Assembly: GCA_035610835.1 (NCBI GenBank)
Contig: CM069452.1
Span: 26,045,121-26,109,120, forward strand
Reading direction: 5' to 3'
From: Ophiura sarsii
Taxonomy: Eukaryota > Echinodermata > Ophiuroidea > Amphilepidida > Ophiuridae
DNA: 64,000 nucleotides
The position numbers and the translations under genes were made by a program. Positions 1-11,075 of this stretch are shown here, piece by piece; within the stretch, counting starts at the first letter, position 1, and the number at the start of each line of letters is the position of its first letter. The notes below the pieces were generated by a model. The model saw nothing but the letters and a program-made list of their open reading frames with translations. It searched no databases and was not told the origin of the DNA.

Positions 1-592
1 GGCATTTCCCCCCTTACGAGGCTGCCATGATCATGCCTTGGTCGCCGGTTGCTCCAACAACACTCACGTTATAAGCAGCCTCTTTCCCAGACGGGCAAAT
101 TGATCAGATTAGTATTCATGCTTTCCTTTCAGGATCCATTATTGGGTCCATCGTTTATTAATGTAGCTAGGCAATAAATGTAACCGTTGTAACATGAACA
201 TTGTGTTTTCTCGTTTTCATCATTTTTCTCTCGATATGTAGTTGTTCATTACCTTGTGCGTGTATGTGATAGCTAATAATTGTTAAGTGCACATATATTA
301 AATCTGGATTTCTGGGTGACTAATTGATGATGGCCCAACATATTATGTTTAGAGATATCAATTAATTAAATCAATGAAACTTACTCGTGCCAATCGTTAT
401 GTTTATAATAACGGGAGTAAAAGGACGTGCTTTATAACATAAGCTGAATAGAATCAAATGTTCCCGAGGAGATAATGGCCTTCATCGTGTGGAGTATTAC
501 ATACATACATATGTATGGCTGTGATATTTAGGATGCTACGCCGGGTTGTCTGGTTACCATGGTTACCGAGTGGAGAAAGAAGAGTGACTTCA
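1..592. other. Upstream region of the Cys-loop channel gene
   Basis: No coding segment or repeat is recognised here. It should contain the 5' UTR and promoter of the channel gene that starts at 593, but no TATA box or initiator can be assigned with confidence. Confidence 0.4.
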
Positions 593-3047
593 ATGTCAAA
601 GATGAGTATCCTTAAGATGATATCAGTTATGATCTTCTTAAGTACATTTGCCACACACAGGTAAGATTTATGTAATCATTGATATTCCAAAATCTATAAT
701 TTGATAGAAAGAGCCTACTAAATCTGAAATATCTTTTTGCGTATATGCCTACATACATGTATATGTTTATTTAAATTAAGTAGATAGTATTTATGTTTCT
801 TACCATTATAATAGCGCGGCCTTGAATTCTCAACGTAATTATGAGGATGAAATCGCAACGATAGACCTTTTCGAAACGCTCTTGGAGAAATACAACAAGG
901 AATCCAGACCATATTTTGGAAGTAAGTTTTACACACTGTAATATAACAGGTATAAATAACAAAATAAATAAACCTACCGTAATGTGTAACAACTGTTATG
1001 TTACCTCTGTTGGAATTACTCTAGACGATTAATAATACCCACCATTGTGTGAAAAGAAATGAAACATCGTGAATCCTGTACATTTGTATTTAAAATCCAA
1101 CAGTTGATGTTACTCCATTTCAAGACCTCTGACTTTCGATAAAGAAAACCTGAACATTTAGTGGCATAATGGTATCATTTCCTGCCTTCAAGATGTGTGT
1201 CAAAGGCCTAAAAACCAGTGCATTGCCATTCTAAGGTCAATTCTGCAGTTAGATTAAAAGCGTCCATATGAATACAATCAATTTGGAAACCGCAAAGATC
1301 TGCGAGGCGAGGTAGGCCCATTCTGGAGCTGGTTGACACATTAAAAACAATTGAAATCTTTCTCATTCGTTGATCTTTTGCATGTTATAGGCTATACGGT
1401 GAATCAAGGGGCGTAGTTTTACTAAAACACCATTTTACATTCTCTTACCGTTTCTTGTCTAAACCTTCATGGATGCTATATTTAAATTTATATACTTCTT
1501 CAAATGTCCATTGTTGTCTTCTTCAGCAGGTACACCGGTTGGCGTCACGGTTGATATTTACCTATCAAGTCTTGATGCCATTAGTGAAATGAACATGGTA
1601 AGAATTACACATAATACACATAATATAACAAATCACATTAATTTAGCTTATATCATTTTATGCGTGTCGGCAATTTGCACACCTTGGGAAACTATGGAGA
1701 GAACTATTGAAATACGGTGAAAATGTTGTTTCATACATTTTTTCATTGAATGACCCATGTATTTTGTCGCAAATTGCTGGACATTTAATTGTCTCCCCCT
1801 CCTCCCCCGTTAAAACAATCGTATATACTTTAGGTTCAAGTCATACGTTGTCTCTGACATCATTTGCTTTATGCCTATACCTTTCACCTCTTGCAGCTTT
1901 ATATTGTTTTATTCTCTCATTCTCCTTTTTAAGGATTTTAGCATCACAGTATACATGCGACAGCGTTGGCACGACCCCAGATTGGCGTACAACTCATCTG
2001 TAATGCTGCCACCTACGAGCGATCTCGTCGACAAAATTTGGCTCCCAGATCTGATAATCGGAAATGCAAAAGTAGCAAGATTGCACAACATAACAACCGC
2101 TAATAAATGGGTGCAAATTTATGAAAGTGGTCATGTGATATACACAATAAGGTGGGTATGTAACTGGCAGAATAAACTAATGAAGAAATGCTATTTCAAC
2201 ATCACCGAATAAGCCATAGGGGCCTAATACACGTACAGATTTCAAATTACGGATTGCTGTCTACTGAAGATAGCAATCTCAAAGCACAATTCGTCACATG
2301 ATGGCGCTATCCATGTTACTGGAATATCAAGCGGTTGGAAGAGTGTCTAAAACACAACTATAATAGCTCCCTATATTTATACGTAAATATTAAATTATTA
2401 GTGTGAAGATTGACTGAATATCAGCACAGCTAGTTATGTGTCCAAAACCAAAAAAAAGGTATGTATTTCATTTTAGCATATATGGTTCTTCTATACGCGC
2501 ATCCTCGGTGTAACAATAAGCAGATTATTGATTATCTGGTAGCAACAACTCACCGGTCGATAGTAAGATAAGGATTGGGGATGCTTCAGTTGATTGCAAA
2601 AATGAAAACTGAACTTTATTTCATTCTTTTCAGAGTAGTGTTATTAATCGTTAACCGATTTCACGAACAATGTCTCTTATGAAAAGGAGACATTATTCCA
2701 TGATTTTGAAATTTAATATGTTTAAGATGGAACCATATTTTTAGAGATATGAACGTATTTATTACCGGGTCAGTTATTTTTTGAGGACCGGTATAGAGCT
2801 TTAAATGACTATAAGGTGGTCATATAAAACTTAGAATTATGTCATTGATACTTTTAGAAACCATCTTTTCTTCGAGGAGGAATATCAACTTAATAAATGC
2901 AATTGTTGAATTATGTTCACCATTTCAGATTGAGTTTGGTACTGTCCTGTCCTATGAATTTTCATTACTTTCCATTGGACAACCAGGAATGTAAAATGGA
3001 GATAGAGAGTTGTAAGTATAACGCTATGATCCGACGGGAAAGAGGGC

Positions 3048-3080
<33 letters not shown>

Positions 3081-5990
3081 AGGAAAGGGGTTGGCAGGGT
3101 TCAGAGGGGAAGGGATGAAAGGGATTTTTAGTGTCGTAAGACTCGATTGGATGATAGAATAAGAATAAAAGAGTAAAACGAGAAGAAACGGTTGTCTTAT
3201 AGTAGCGTTTGCTATCCTGAACGTAATATTTCATCTATTTCAAATGATTACCAAATAGTCCAACTCCAACCCCTGGTTTTATCCTATATCTTTTGTATAC
3301 ACGTGCATGACATGTTGAAAGAGCAATAGCTATATGAAGGGTCACCTATGACGTTTTTCAGATTCGAATTGATTTAGTTCGAATTATTAAAGGCATCTTT
3401 ATCAGAATTACGCAAATAAAGTAGTTTTAAAGTATGTTCCATGGGCTATCAATAGGTAATGTAAATTTATGATGTATACTGTTTTTAATTATGTTTATAT
3501 AGTTCAGAATACCATAGATGACGTATACTACAAATGGAATAAGGAAGGTCCCATAGAGTATCACAAATACTTACTACGACTACCACAGTATCGCATGGAA
3601 GGTGTGCATGTCTCAAACAATTGTACTAAACGGCTTAAAACAGGTTGGTTTAAGCATATTATTATTAATAGCTACACTAACGCTTATAAGGTAATCGAAG
3701 GGGTATCGTTTCTGCTAATGTCACCGGTAGTAATTTATGTTTATTCAGTCGGAGTAGCACCAAGGACTCTAGTATGACAAACTGCGCCAGTCATTCTCCC
3801 CTGTACCTCAAACCATAGACTTCAAACCCGCCCCTCACACAAGTTTAGCGTATATCTTAGGCCCTGTCACACTGTTGCGTATTGAGCAAACGTGTGCCAG
3901 ACGTTTTGGAAATGTGGGTGGACGTTTGTGTAAGTTGTCATTCGCTATATAGGGGTTCGCAGAGGTACGCTGGGGTTTATGAACATTTTTATTTTGAGGG
4001 GGTGACAACGTATAGTGATCAATACGCTATGTATACGTTAAGAATTCGGTGCGAGAACGTTTTTGAGAGTTTTTTGTGTCGAGAATTAATATTTTTCTTG
4101 AAAAAAGCGTTCTTTAAAATGGAAACCCTTGTTTAATGCATTTTTTATGTATCACGTTGTTGTTAATAGGAGTCTACTCTTGCTTAAGAATGGTTTTCTA
4201 CTTCCATCGCTTGATCGGCTATTACATGTTACAGGCGTACATTCCTAGTATAATGTTGATAGGCACATCTTGGGTGTCCTTTTGGCTTCCAATACAAGGT
4301 ATACCAGCACGAGTAGCATTGGGTGTGACGACCGCTTTATCTACTATCACCCTATACAATGGTGTACGGCTTGATGTATCACATGTATCTTATATCAAGG
4401 TAATGTAATATAGTATTGGGTAATGCACTATGGGCCTAATATGTGGTAAATGTATGCTTTTTAACCAACAGGTATGGATATAATGTAAACGTCCACATGC
4501 CAAAGTAAAGACTTTAAAAGTCAACTCCAAAACCGATTTCAAATTATATACATGTACACCCAAGGTCCACAATCTTGTATGTTAAAACAACCTCAAACGG
4601 GTTAATGACCGGGGTTAATGAAAGACTATAAAAACGATGTTACGAAATGTCCTTACGTAAATTGTGAATACACGTAGGGCCTACTCCTTCCCCATATATC
4701 TCAAATCATAGATCGTCAAGATTGAAGATCTATGCTTATCTCGCCACCCACACAACTCGCCTGCTTATAAGGTCCTAACACAATGCACCCATTATTTTTT
4801 ACCTCATACCTATAGGCACTTGATGTATGGTTTGGCGTGTGTCTAGGGTTTGTCGTCTGTGCATTGTTGGAATATGCTTGTGTTCATTATCTATCCTTCA
4901 ACAAGCTCGGTATTCCTGTGCCACTTCTTAGCGTCAAGTCATCCAACGCTGTAAGTGAAAAACACAAGGCTTTCTATATGAAGAGCTTTTTTGCAAAAGG
5001 GCCTACATGCCACCCCCACATGCTACTCATTTTGCATTAGTGAATTTGCATTGACATTTCCATGCAATTAATCAAATTATTGTATGGCTGTGTTCATTAC
5101 TGCATGTTTCTATGACTTGGATTAGTGCATCCATGCAGCCAATTGAGGCACCAACCAATACAAGCCACATTCCAAATAATGAATAGCCATCTATTCAATA
5201 ATGCAAAATGAGTAACATGCAGAAGTGGATGTAAGCCCTTTTGCAAAACAGCTCTTCTTATCCTAAAATATTCTAGTTGAGTTTTAAATTTTAGACTATC
5301 CATTAGTTAAGGTCTTATAGGTCTTTCTACTTATTTGTTTATATACCTCACACAAAACGTAACATAAATACATAATTTGACGCGTAAATTGTCACGAAAA
5401 ACATGAATGGCCAAGGACAGCAGGTGAATAGTTTGAGTTTCATGTAAATAGAATGGGGTTACCAACCTTTATATTAATTTGTTCACCAAGACGTGTATTT
5501 AATGCACTTTTTTTACATTTTTCAGAAGAAAAACGAACATTGCTTTGTGATGACAATAGCGAATTCCCAAGAGGGAATTTGTACCCCAACAATCAAAGGA
5601 ATCGATACCTCCGATGGGGCGATGCCCCAAGGCCGCACCACCAACCAAAAAGCAGACGACGGTATAGATGAAGAAAACGCTGCGGGGGCATATACCAACT
5701 CGGTTAATTGTTTGGAAGAAGAATCCAAACCAATAACAGCGAAAAGTAAGGATCTGCCCCACGATAATAAAGATCATTTAAGCAATAACGATTTTCCAAA
5801 GATATTGTGCGTTAAAGGCAATTGCGACTCAAAAGGAAAAGGGCAGGACATTTTGTATGATACAGGCACAAAGATAGATCACTTATGCCGTTTGATTTTC
5901 CCCGTTGCATTTCTTTTATTCAATGCTGGCTATTGGGGGTATTACCAAAAGAAAGAACAACTCCCTACACATGGTTTCAACGGATACTGA
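593..5990 (+). CDS. Glycine-receptor-like Cys-loop anion channel subunit (9 exons, complete)
   Basis: Coding exons are 593-660, 815-921, 1530-1597, 1934-2151, 2929-3011, 3503-3643, 4170-4399, 4816-4950 and 5526-5990. All introns are GT..AG and the phases join into 504 residues without a stop. Residues 1-22 form a hydrophobic signal peptide (MSKMSILKM...). The extracellular domain has loop D VYMRQRW (87-93), the Cys-loop C161-x13-C175 and a second cysteine pair C222-C233, which is typical of glycine and GluCl-type receptors. M1 is about 246-268. PAR (274-276) just before M2 predicts anion selectivity. M3 is about 306-328, a loop of about 140 residues follows, and M4 is about 467-490 (FPVAFLLFNAGYWGYY). 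By family knowledge it forms a pentameric plasma-membrane chloride channel. Closest in feel to GlyR, but the loop C tyrosine is replaced by Leu225, so the agonist is uncertain. The start was chosen because the signal peptide follows directly; Met596 in nucleotide terms (the second in-frame ATG at 602) is an alternative. Confidence 0.93.
2253..2277. repeat. Dispersed short palindrome, single copy (intron 4 of the channel gene)
   Basis: Hairpin with core GCTGTCTACTGAAGATAGC flanked by ATT/AAT, which extends the stem. This is one of about ten isolated occurrences of the palindrome that also forms the core of the satellite at 42506-44655. Other isolated copies are at 6187-6207, 15771-15791, 16271-16315 (two), 20061-20077, 21342-21363, 25462-25482, 25828-25850, 33633-33653 and about 45765-45782. 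Flanks are unrelated between copies. Confidence 0.75.
3048..3076 (+). repeat. Poly-G tract, 29 G
   Basis: Uninterrupted G run 36 bases after the splice donor of exon 5 of the channel gene. It could form a G-quadruplex in the pre-mRNA. Its exact length may be affected by sequencing or assembly error. Confidence 0.9.
4980..5257. mobile_element. MITE-like inverted-repeat element in intron 8 of the channel gene
   Basis: The left end GAAGAGCTTTTTTGCAAAAG reappears inverted at the right end (CTTTTGCAAAACAGCTCTTC). The inner parts (ACATGCTACTCATTTTGCATTA against TAATGCAAAATGAGTAACATGC) also pair, giving arms of about 65 bases around a unique centre of about 150 bases. No coding capacity. Target duplication not resolved. 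Confidence 0.65.
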
Positions 5991-6108
5991 AGTAGCCTAA
6001 GACGACGTCAATTTAGCAGTAGTTATTTTTCGTCGGATAATTAGAACTGTCTATGTTATATTTGAAAAGATCAAATTCTCTGTATCCATGTTTCACACTC
6101 TATATAAT

Positions 6109-6114
6109 AATAAA
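6109..6114 (+). terminator. Polyadenylation signal of the Cys-loop channel gene
   Basis: AATAAA lies about 120 bases after the stop codon at 5988-5990 and is the first canonical signal downstream of the last exon. The assignment rests on position only; no transcript evidence is available. Confidence 0.5.
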
Positions 6115-6186
6115 TGCGTCTGTGGAGTCTATATTATTAAAGGTCGAAAGTATATATCTTGCCATATTTATAAGTCTAAAAATCTG

Positions 6187-6207
6187 TGCTATCTACAGTA
6201 GATAGCA
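6187..6207. repeat. Perfect dispersed palindrome TGCTATCTAC-A-GTAGATAGCA
   Basis: Ten-base arms pair perfectly around a single central base. This is the most symmetrical isolated copy of the hairpin family in the window, lying just 3' of the channel gene. Confidence 0.85.
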
Positions 6208-6355
6208 TTAAATGTATGCACTTTCTACAAAGTTGCAAGGTGGCGCTATTTAAGTTCATCACCGCAATCAACTCCAGACCAGAAAGCTACATCTATAACA
6301 GGTTGTTCCGCTATCTTTGCTCACTGCAAATATAGCCTATGATGATCGACCATGT

Positions 6356-6607
6356 TTAACACTTTCCACGCGGCTGTTGGTTTTACCATACAAAACAGAT
6401 TTTTCAGAAACCTTTCCCAACTTATAAGTTCTATATCTCAAGGATTACTGAACCAATACAAGGAATGTTTGTACTTATTTCGATGCATTTCTCATGGCGA
6501 TTCTCAATGTGGTAATGAAATTAAATAATGTTGACTTTTTTGAAACATTTTGTGAAATTTTGGAATGTCGTCTGCAGCCGCCTGACGCGTGGACTGGAAA
6601 GTGTTAA
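6356..6607. mobile_element. 250-bp MITE family A, copy 1
   Basis: Begins TTAACACTTTCCACGCGGCT and ends in its near inverse (GGAAAGTGTTAA). Six more copies occur at 22501-22752, 23269-23494, 34485-34702 (3' end lost), 51895-52062 (truncated), 52654-52890 and 54180-54430, in both orientations. Shared internal words include TTACTGAACCAATAC and TTTGTACTTATTT. The TTAA at each end may be the target site, as in piggyBac-like elements; this is inferred. No transposase is present. Confidence 0.85.
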
Positions 6608-7650
6608 GAGGCCCCATGATACGGTAATAATTCTGACTTCATTGTATTGTAATTACCAGAATTACTAATTTTGTTCGGCGCCGCGGTTTGCAAAATTGTT
6701 GCAAAATAACTGGGAATAACTCAGATTTAGAGTGCTTATACGTTTTAAAAAGGGAGTGCTGGGACTTATATACTAAAAACTGCAAAGGTAAATAAGAATA
6801 GCGGGAATGATTGCCTTACATGGGACATGTTGTAACAGGGTTAAGAGGTTAGTGTTTATGGTAAATTACGGGAACAGTGCTGAAATAGTGTCGTGGGTTA
6901 TCGGGTTATCATTCCCCTGTTGATGGAAATAAACTGAAACGAATAAGTCACAACATGAAGAATTTCTCTACCAAGTACTGAGTTGTTTTGACTGTTTACG
7001 TAACTGTTGAATGTTTTAAAAACATATAGGTAGGCCTACGTATTTTAGACGGTCATAACTGACCCAGACTCCAGCATCCGATGCACCTTAGAGAATCAAT
7101 CGCTTTCAGAAATGTCCTGTCCTTATATCGTCTTCGATAATGTCAACAACTACCCAGAAAGTGTATCTCCATTTTTGGATGTTCTTATTATTTTATTAGA
7201 TTATAGATTCTGTATATACGACATTTGTATACAGAATTGTTATGTGCAGTATATTTTAAAGATTGAGTGCAGTATATTTCGACCTGTAATGAATCAAAAA
7301 AATTACTCTATCCAAACTATTCCTTTACACTATATATTTACTCACTATTTCCCACAATTGTAAACCCACAACGCACCGATAGTATAATGGCAACTATAAA
7401 TCAAAACTCACAATCAGTCCCACCAAATGGTATTCATTGCACGTTGCATTAGTCGAAAAACTATACACTTATTATAGTCTAACATTACAGACACTTTAGC
7501 TACCCGTGTTGAAATTAAGAAAATATTAGGAAGTAATATCGGCTTACGTCGTAATGTTTTCTATTTAGAAACGCCATAAACAAACAGGATGAAAAGTGAA
7601 ACGAGACTTGAAAACGAGACGAGATTTAACCTTGATTTGTGTGATAGATA
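6608..7650. other. Intergenic sequence without recognisable content
   Basis: AT-rich sequence with only short incidental reading frames that resemble no protein I know. No RNA gene or structured repeat was seen. Confidence 0.5.
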
Positions 7651-7659
7651 TAATCACGG

Positions 7660-9390
7660 ACACATGCACAGATTTAATGACACGTTTAGTAATTTATAAA
7701 ACGTGATTTAATTATCTCAAATCTTCCACTTTCAAAAGTCTCATCAATTTTTTAATATTCAATATTCAATATGATTCGTCGATTAATGTACACAAATTAA
7801 CCGGAATACATAAATCATAAATTTCATAGCTTAGACGGGAGCTAGACCATGATTAGGCTTATTAATGTTGTTGAGGGAAGGACGTACTAACGATTTGAGA
7901 GATTTTCGCTCTTATTCTGAGGGCTGGGGCTGAGGCGGGGTGGGTGTCTAAAAATGAACTGTTATTACACTTATGAGGACCACGTCGAAATCATACAGCC
8001 CCCTGTTGCTCGAAACCATTTCATCACCACGTTCGTTAGGACCCTCAACAATAGTCATGTTGGTGGGGTAGGGGTGAATAGGAGGTAGTTCAAGCTCTAC
8101 ACATGAGTTTATTACTACTGCAGGGGCTTGTAAACTGTTCCTAAAATGTGGAATATAATCAAAAAATTACTTCAGTGTACCAATACCAATTATCCTGAAT
8201 GGTATGGTAGGTCTAATGATGGAAGCATGATTAGCAGAATATAATGACACTTCGCATGATTTATAGAAAACGTTTCCTCATTTAATTATCTCAAATTTTC
8301 ATTTTGGAAAGTCTCATTAATTTTTGAATATTCAATATTTAATCTGATTCGTTGATTTATGTGCTTAATAATAATAATGATATATAATAATATATAATAA
8401 TAGCGACAAGGCACATCCACTCTAAATAAGAGCGCTCAAGGCACGAACATAAAATACAATATGAATAAAAAACGATAAACAACAACAATAAAACTACTCA
8501 ATTATTACAAAATGTCTCAGACATCAGATGAGTTTTCAACAGTGTTTTGAAGATTGTAACAGTTTTTGCAGTTTTTATATGGATAGGAAGTTCATTCCAG
8601 AGACGAGGAATGGAGTCCTTTTAAAATTGGCATAATATGGTAAGATCATTTAGAGAAAGTTAGTATACGAGCTGCAGTGTTTTGAATTTTCTGAAGACGA
8701 TAGAGTTCATTAGCTGGTAATCCATAAAGAAGAGAATTGTTGTTATCAAGACGAGCGGTTATAAACGAATGAATTATTTGTTCTGTAGCATCATGACTAA
8801 GATATTTGCGGATTCTGCTGATATTACGTTGAAGTGCTGAGCAACGAATGACATTGGAGATGTGTGGTTTAATGGAAGAGTACCCAGATTCCGAGCTTCC
8901 GAGCTTTTGAGACTGAGGCAATTGTAGAGCCGGATACATGAATCATCATTCATCGTAATAAGGCAAGGCCTATTGATGTTGTCAATGGGAAGGACGTTTA
9001 CGGTCGAGATGTTTTCGCTCTCATTTCCGTTAAGAATAGCTGCTTGGTAGCTAATTAATAATTAAACATTTGCGCGGATGACCGTACAATGTAATTACGA
9101 CGATATATGTTATGTATGTTAAGAAAACGTGGTCAAATAGAAAATCGTATACTAAACATCCACAATGCGATATGATGATACGTATTATGCTTGTTGGACA
9201 TGAAGTTTGAATTGAAAATCTAATGGTATCGTGCATAGACATGTAGACAGAATAATGACACTTCGCGTAATTTATATAATGTAACAAGTTTGCTCATTGA
9301 TTTTAATTATCTCAAATGTTCATTTTCGAAAGTCTCATTAAATGTTAAATATCCAATATTCAATCTGATTCGTTGATTTATGGGCACATT
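7660..9390 (+). repeat. Three diverged direct copies of a 130-250 base segment
   Basis: The same AT-rich block recurs near 7665-7800, 8240-8370 and 9250-9390. It carries 'ataatgacac', 'ttaattatctcaaat', 'aaagtctcat' and 'attcaatatgattcgt' in the same order. An associated block ('gaaggacgt...gattttcgctct') occurs near 7870-7920 and 8985-9030, with a remnant at about 10275. This suggests old local duplication, now interrupted by a LINE fragment and a nested MITE. Confidence 0.6.
8390..8939 (-). mobile_element. LINE (CR1/L2-like) 3' end with reverse-transcriptase C-terminus, degenerate
   Basis: Reading right to left, a 97-residue frame (8939-8646) carries the end of a non-LTR reverse transcriptase: 'IIHSFITARLDNNNSLLYGL' then 'LYRLQKIQNTAARIL', matching the usual SRLDYCNSLLYGLP...LQRIQNAAAR block. 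After a deletion, PRLWNELPI (about 8610-8580) marks the end of the ORF. A 3' UTR containing GAGCGCTCTTATTTAGAGTGG and an (ATT)n tail follow. The D-Y-C residues are changed to DNN, so it is broken. Two more tails of the same family are at 15014-15372 and 20325-20440. Confidence 0.88.
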
Positions 9391-9442
9391 ACCGGATAGG
9401 CCTATACATTCATCAAAATATAATGATCATAGTCAAACAAAT

Positions 9443-10262
9443 AGAGGTTATCCATGTATCGGATTAGCCGCCATCTTGTCGGGAATAACAGGCCTAACTG
9501 TGTTTAAGATTTTGAGAAAGGAGACACGTCTGTTTCATGATATGTAGGGCAATTTGGTAATGGGACCTTCACATGTATCCGTGTAAGCTGGGCGGCCCCT
9601 TACCGTGTGAAAATTGGTGCGGACGGAGGCGCACGGCGAGGACACACAGTGGGCCGTTTCCCGTCCGTTGAACACGTTCAGGGGGCTCAAAACTCCTGCC
9701 GGGCGCGGATGGCCGGCAAAGTCCCCTGAACGTGTTCAACGGACGGGAAACGGCCCACCGTGTGTTCTCACCGTGTGCCGGCGTCCGCTCCAATTTTTCA
9801 CACGGTAAGGGGCCGCCCAGCTCACACGGATACATGTGACAAATACAGAGAAGTCCGGAATGCGAGTGAAGCGGCGAACTTGAGCGCTCAGCTTATAAAG
9901 GGCGGTTTGATGACGTCATCAAGGCGGTTCGGCCGGTACCCAGGCTTTCCGGCCGGTAAGGAGGTGGTTTGCGCCCGGTACCAGGCCGGTGAGGACCCGG
10001 TATATAACGGTATGGACCCGGTGGCAAAAAAAAAATGCGGCCGTTGACACTTTTTTGCTGATTGTTCACCGTGTTGCCGTGTTGGGCTCTGTTTTTCTTT
10101 TAGACGGTAAGGGGTCGCCCAGCTCACACGGATACATGTGAAGGCCCCATAACACGTTCATGCAATGAATTGGACGTCACGCACCGATTCAATTGAATGT
10201 AAAATAGGCCGGACGCGCTTCCCCGTTGTAGTCCGTTGCGCATGGCTACATGGATAACCTCT
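9443..10262. mobile_element. MITE family B copy, interrupted by a GC-rich foldback element
   Basis: Perfect 16-base terminal inverted repeats AGAGGTTATCCATGTA (9443-9458) and its complement (10247-10262). Removing 9562-10148 leaves about 233 bases that align along their length to the uninterrupted copy at 19575-19797. Shared words include GGATTAGC, TTGTCGGGAA, CTGTTTCATGATA and GTTGCGCATGGCTACATGGATAA. Noncoding. Confidence 0.85.
9562..10148. mobile_element. GC-rich foldback element nested in MITE B
   Basis: Ends GGGACCTTCACATG and CATGTGAAGGCCCC are inverted repeats, about 45 bases long in all (the arms also share GGGCGGCCCCTTACCGT). A third copy of the terminal repeat lies inside at 9797-9839, so 9569-9839 by itself folds into a hairpin with arms of about 120 bases around a loop near 9691-9717. 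The remainder (9840-10105) is unique and GC-rich, unlike its AT-rich surroundings. Two overlapping opposite-strand frames inside are by-products of the palindrome. The target duplication is not clear. Confidence 0.8.
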
Positions 10263-10659
10263 TATGGTCATTGTTGAGGGGAAGGACATTTAATTATAGT
10301 CACGCGATTTGAAATATATATAATGTTTTGCTCTTAACTTAGAACAGCTGTATATCAAACTTCAATTCTACGTGTATTTAAATTGATTATCATTACAGGA
10401 ATCTCTATAATAATCACGCGGTGAAAATGTGCTAAAGAACCATTTTGACAACTTTTTGGTCACTTAATGTTCAAGATTTTTTTGAGGTTTCATGACAGAG
10501 GATCTTGGTAAAACTAATAACGGTTCTTTGTATAGACCTGAAAATGGGTCAGTATGTTTCTAGAATCAACTTTTAAGTGAGAATCATTCTTAAATTAAGA
10601 AGCCTTTTAGCCGAGCCTTTAAGACCTTTTTTAGTAATCCCGTATGTAACCTATAGGGA

Positions 10660-11075
10660 AATGTGCGTTATAAGGTTATCTTCGAAGGAATCGATGGAAC
10701 AGGAATGATACGTTATTGGGTGATCTTTCAAGACAACGCTAAATCAGGAAAACTTACCTTGTAAAATTGTCTTCGATGGGAGCGATAGAACAGGGAAAAG
10801 TACCTTATTGGGTGAACTTTCAAGAAAACGCTAAATCAGGAAGACTTACCTTGTAAAATTGTCTTCGATGGGAGCGATAGAACAGGGAAAGGTACCTTAT
10901 TGGTGATCTTTCCAGAAAACGCTAGATCAGGAAAACTTATTACGTTGTAAAATTATCTTCGATGGGAGCGTTGGAGCAGGAAACGTTACCTTAATCGGTG
11001 ATCTTTAAGAAGATCGCTGAACCAGGAAAACGTACGTTATATGTTTATCTTTGAAGGGAACGATGGAACAGGGAT
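10660..11075 (+). repeat. Tandem array (about 4.5 units of 92-94 bp) of a P-loop-coding fragment
   Basis: Units begin near 10665, 10761, 10853, 10947 and 11038. In one frame the second and third units read KIVFDGSDRTGKST, and the first reads VIFEGIDGTG. GxxxxGKS is a Walker A nucleotide-binding loop; the VIFEGIDGTG form is typical of thymidylate-kinase-like enzymes. Each unit then reads into a stop codon, so the array is not an open gene. It may be a duplicated exon or a decayed pseudogene fragment. The kinase origin is inferred from the motif only. Confidence 0.55.

Noticed and set aside
9569..9835. Opposed Arg/Pro-rich frames around 9.6-9.8 kb
   Set aside because: They mirror each other because the segment is one large palindrome; no gene signal.
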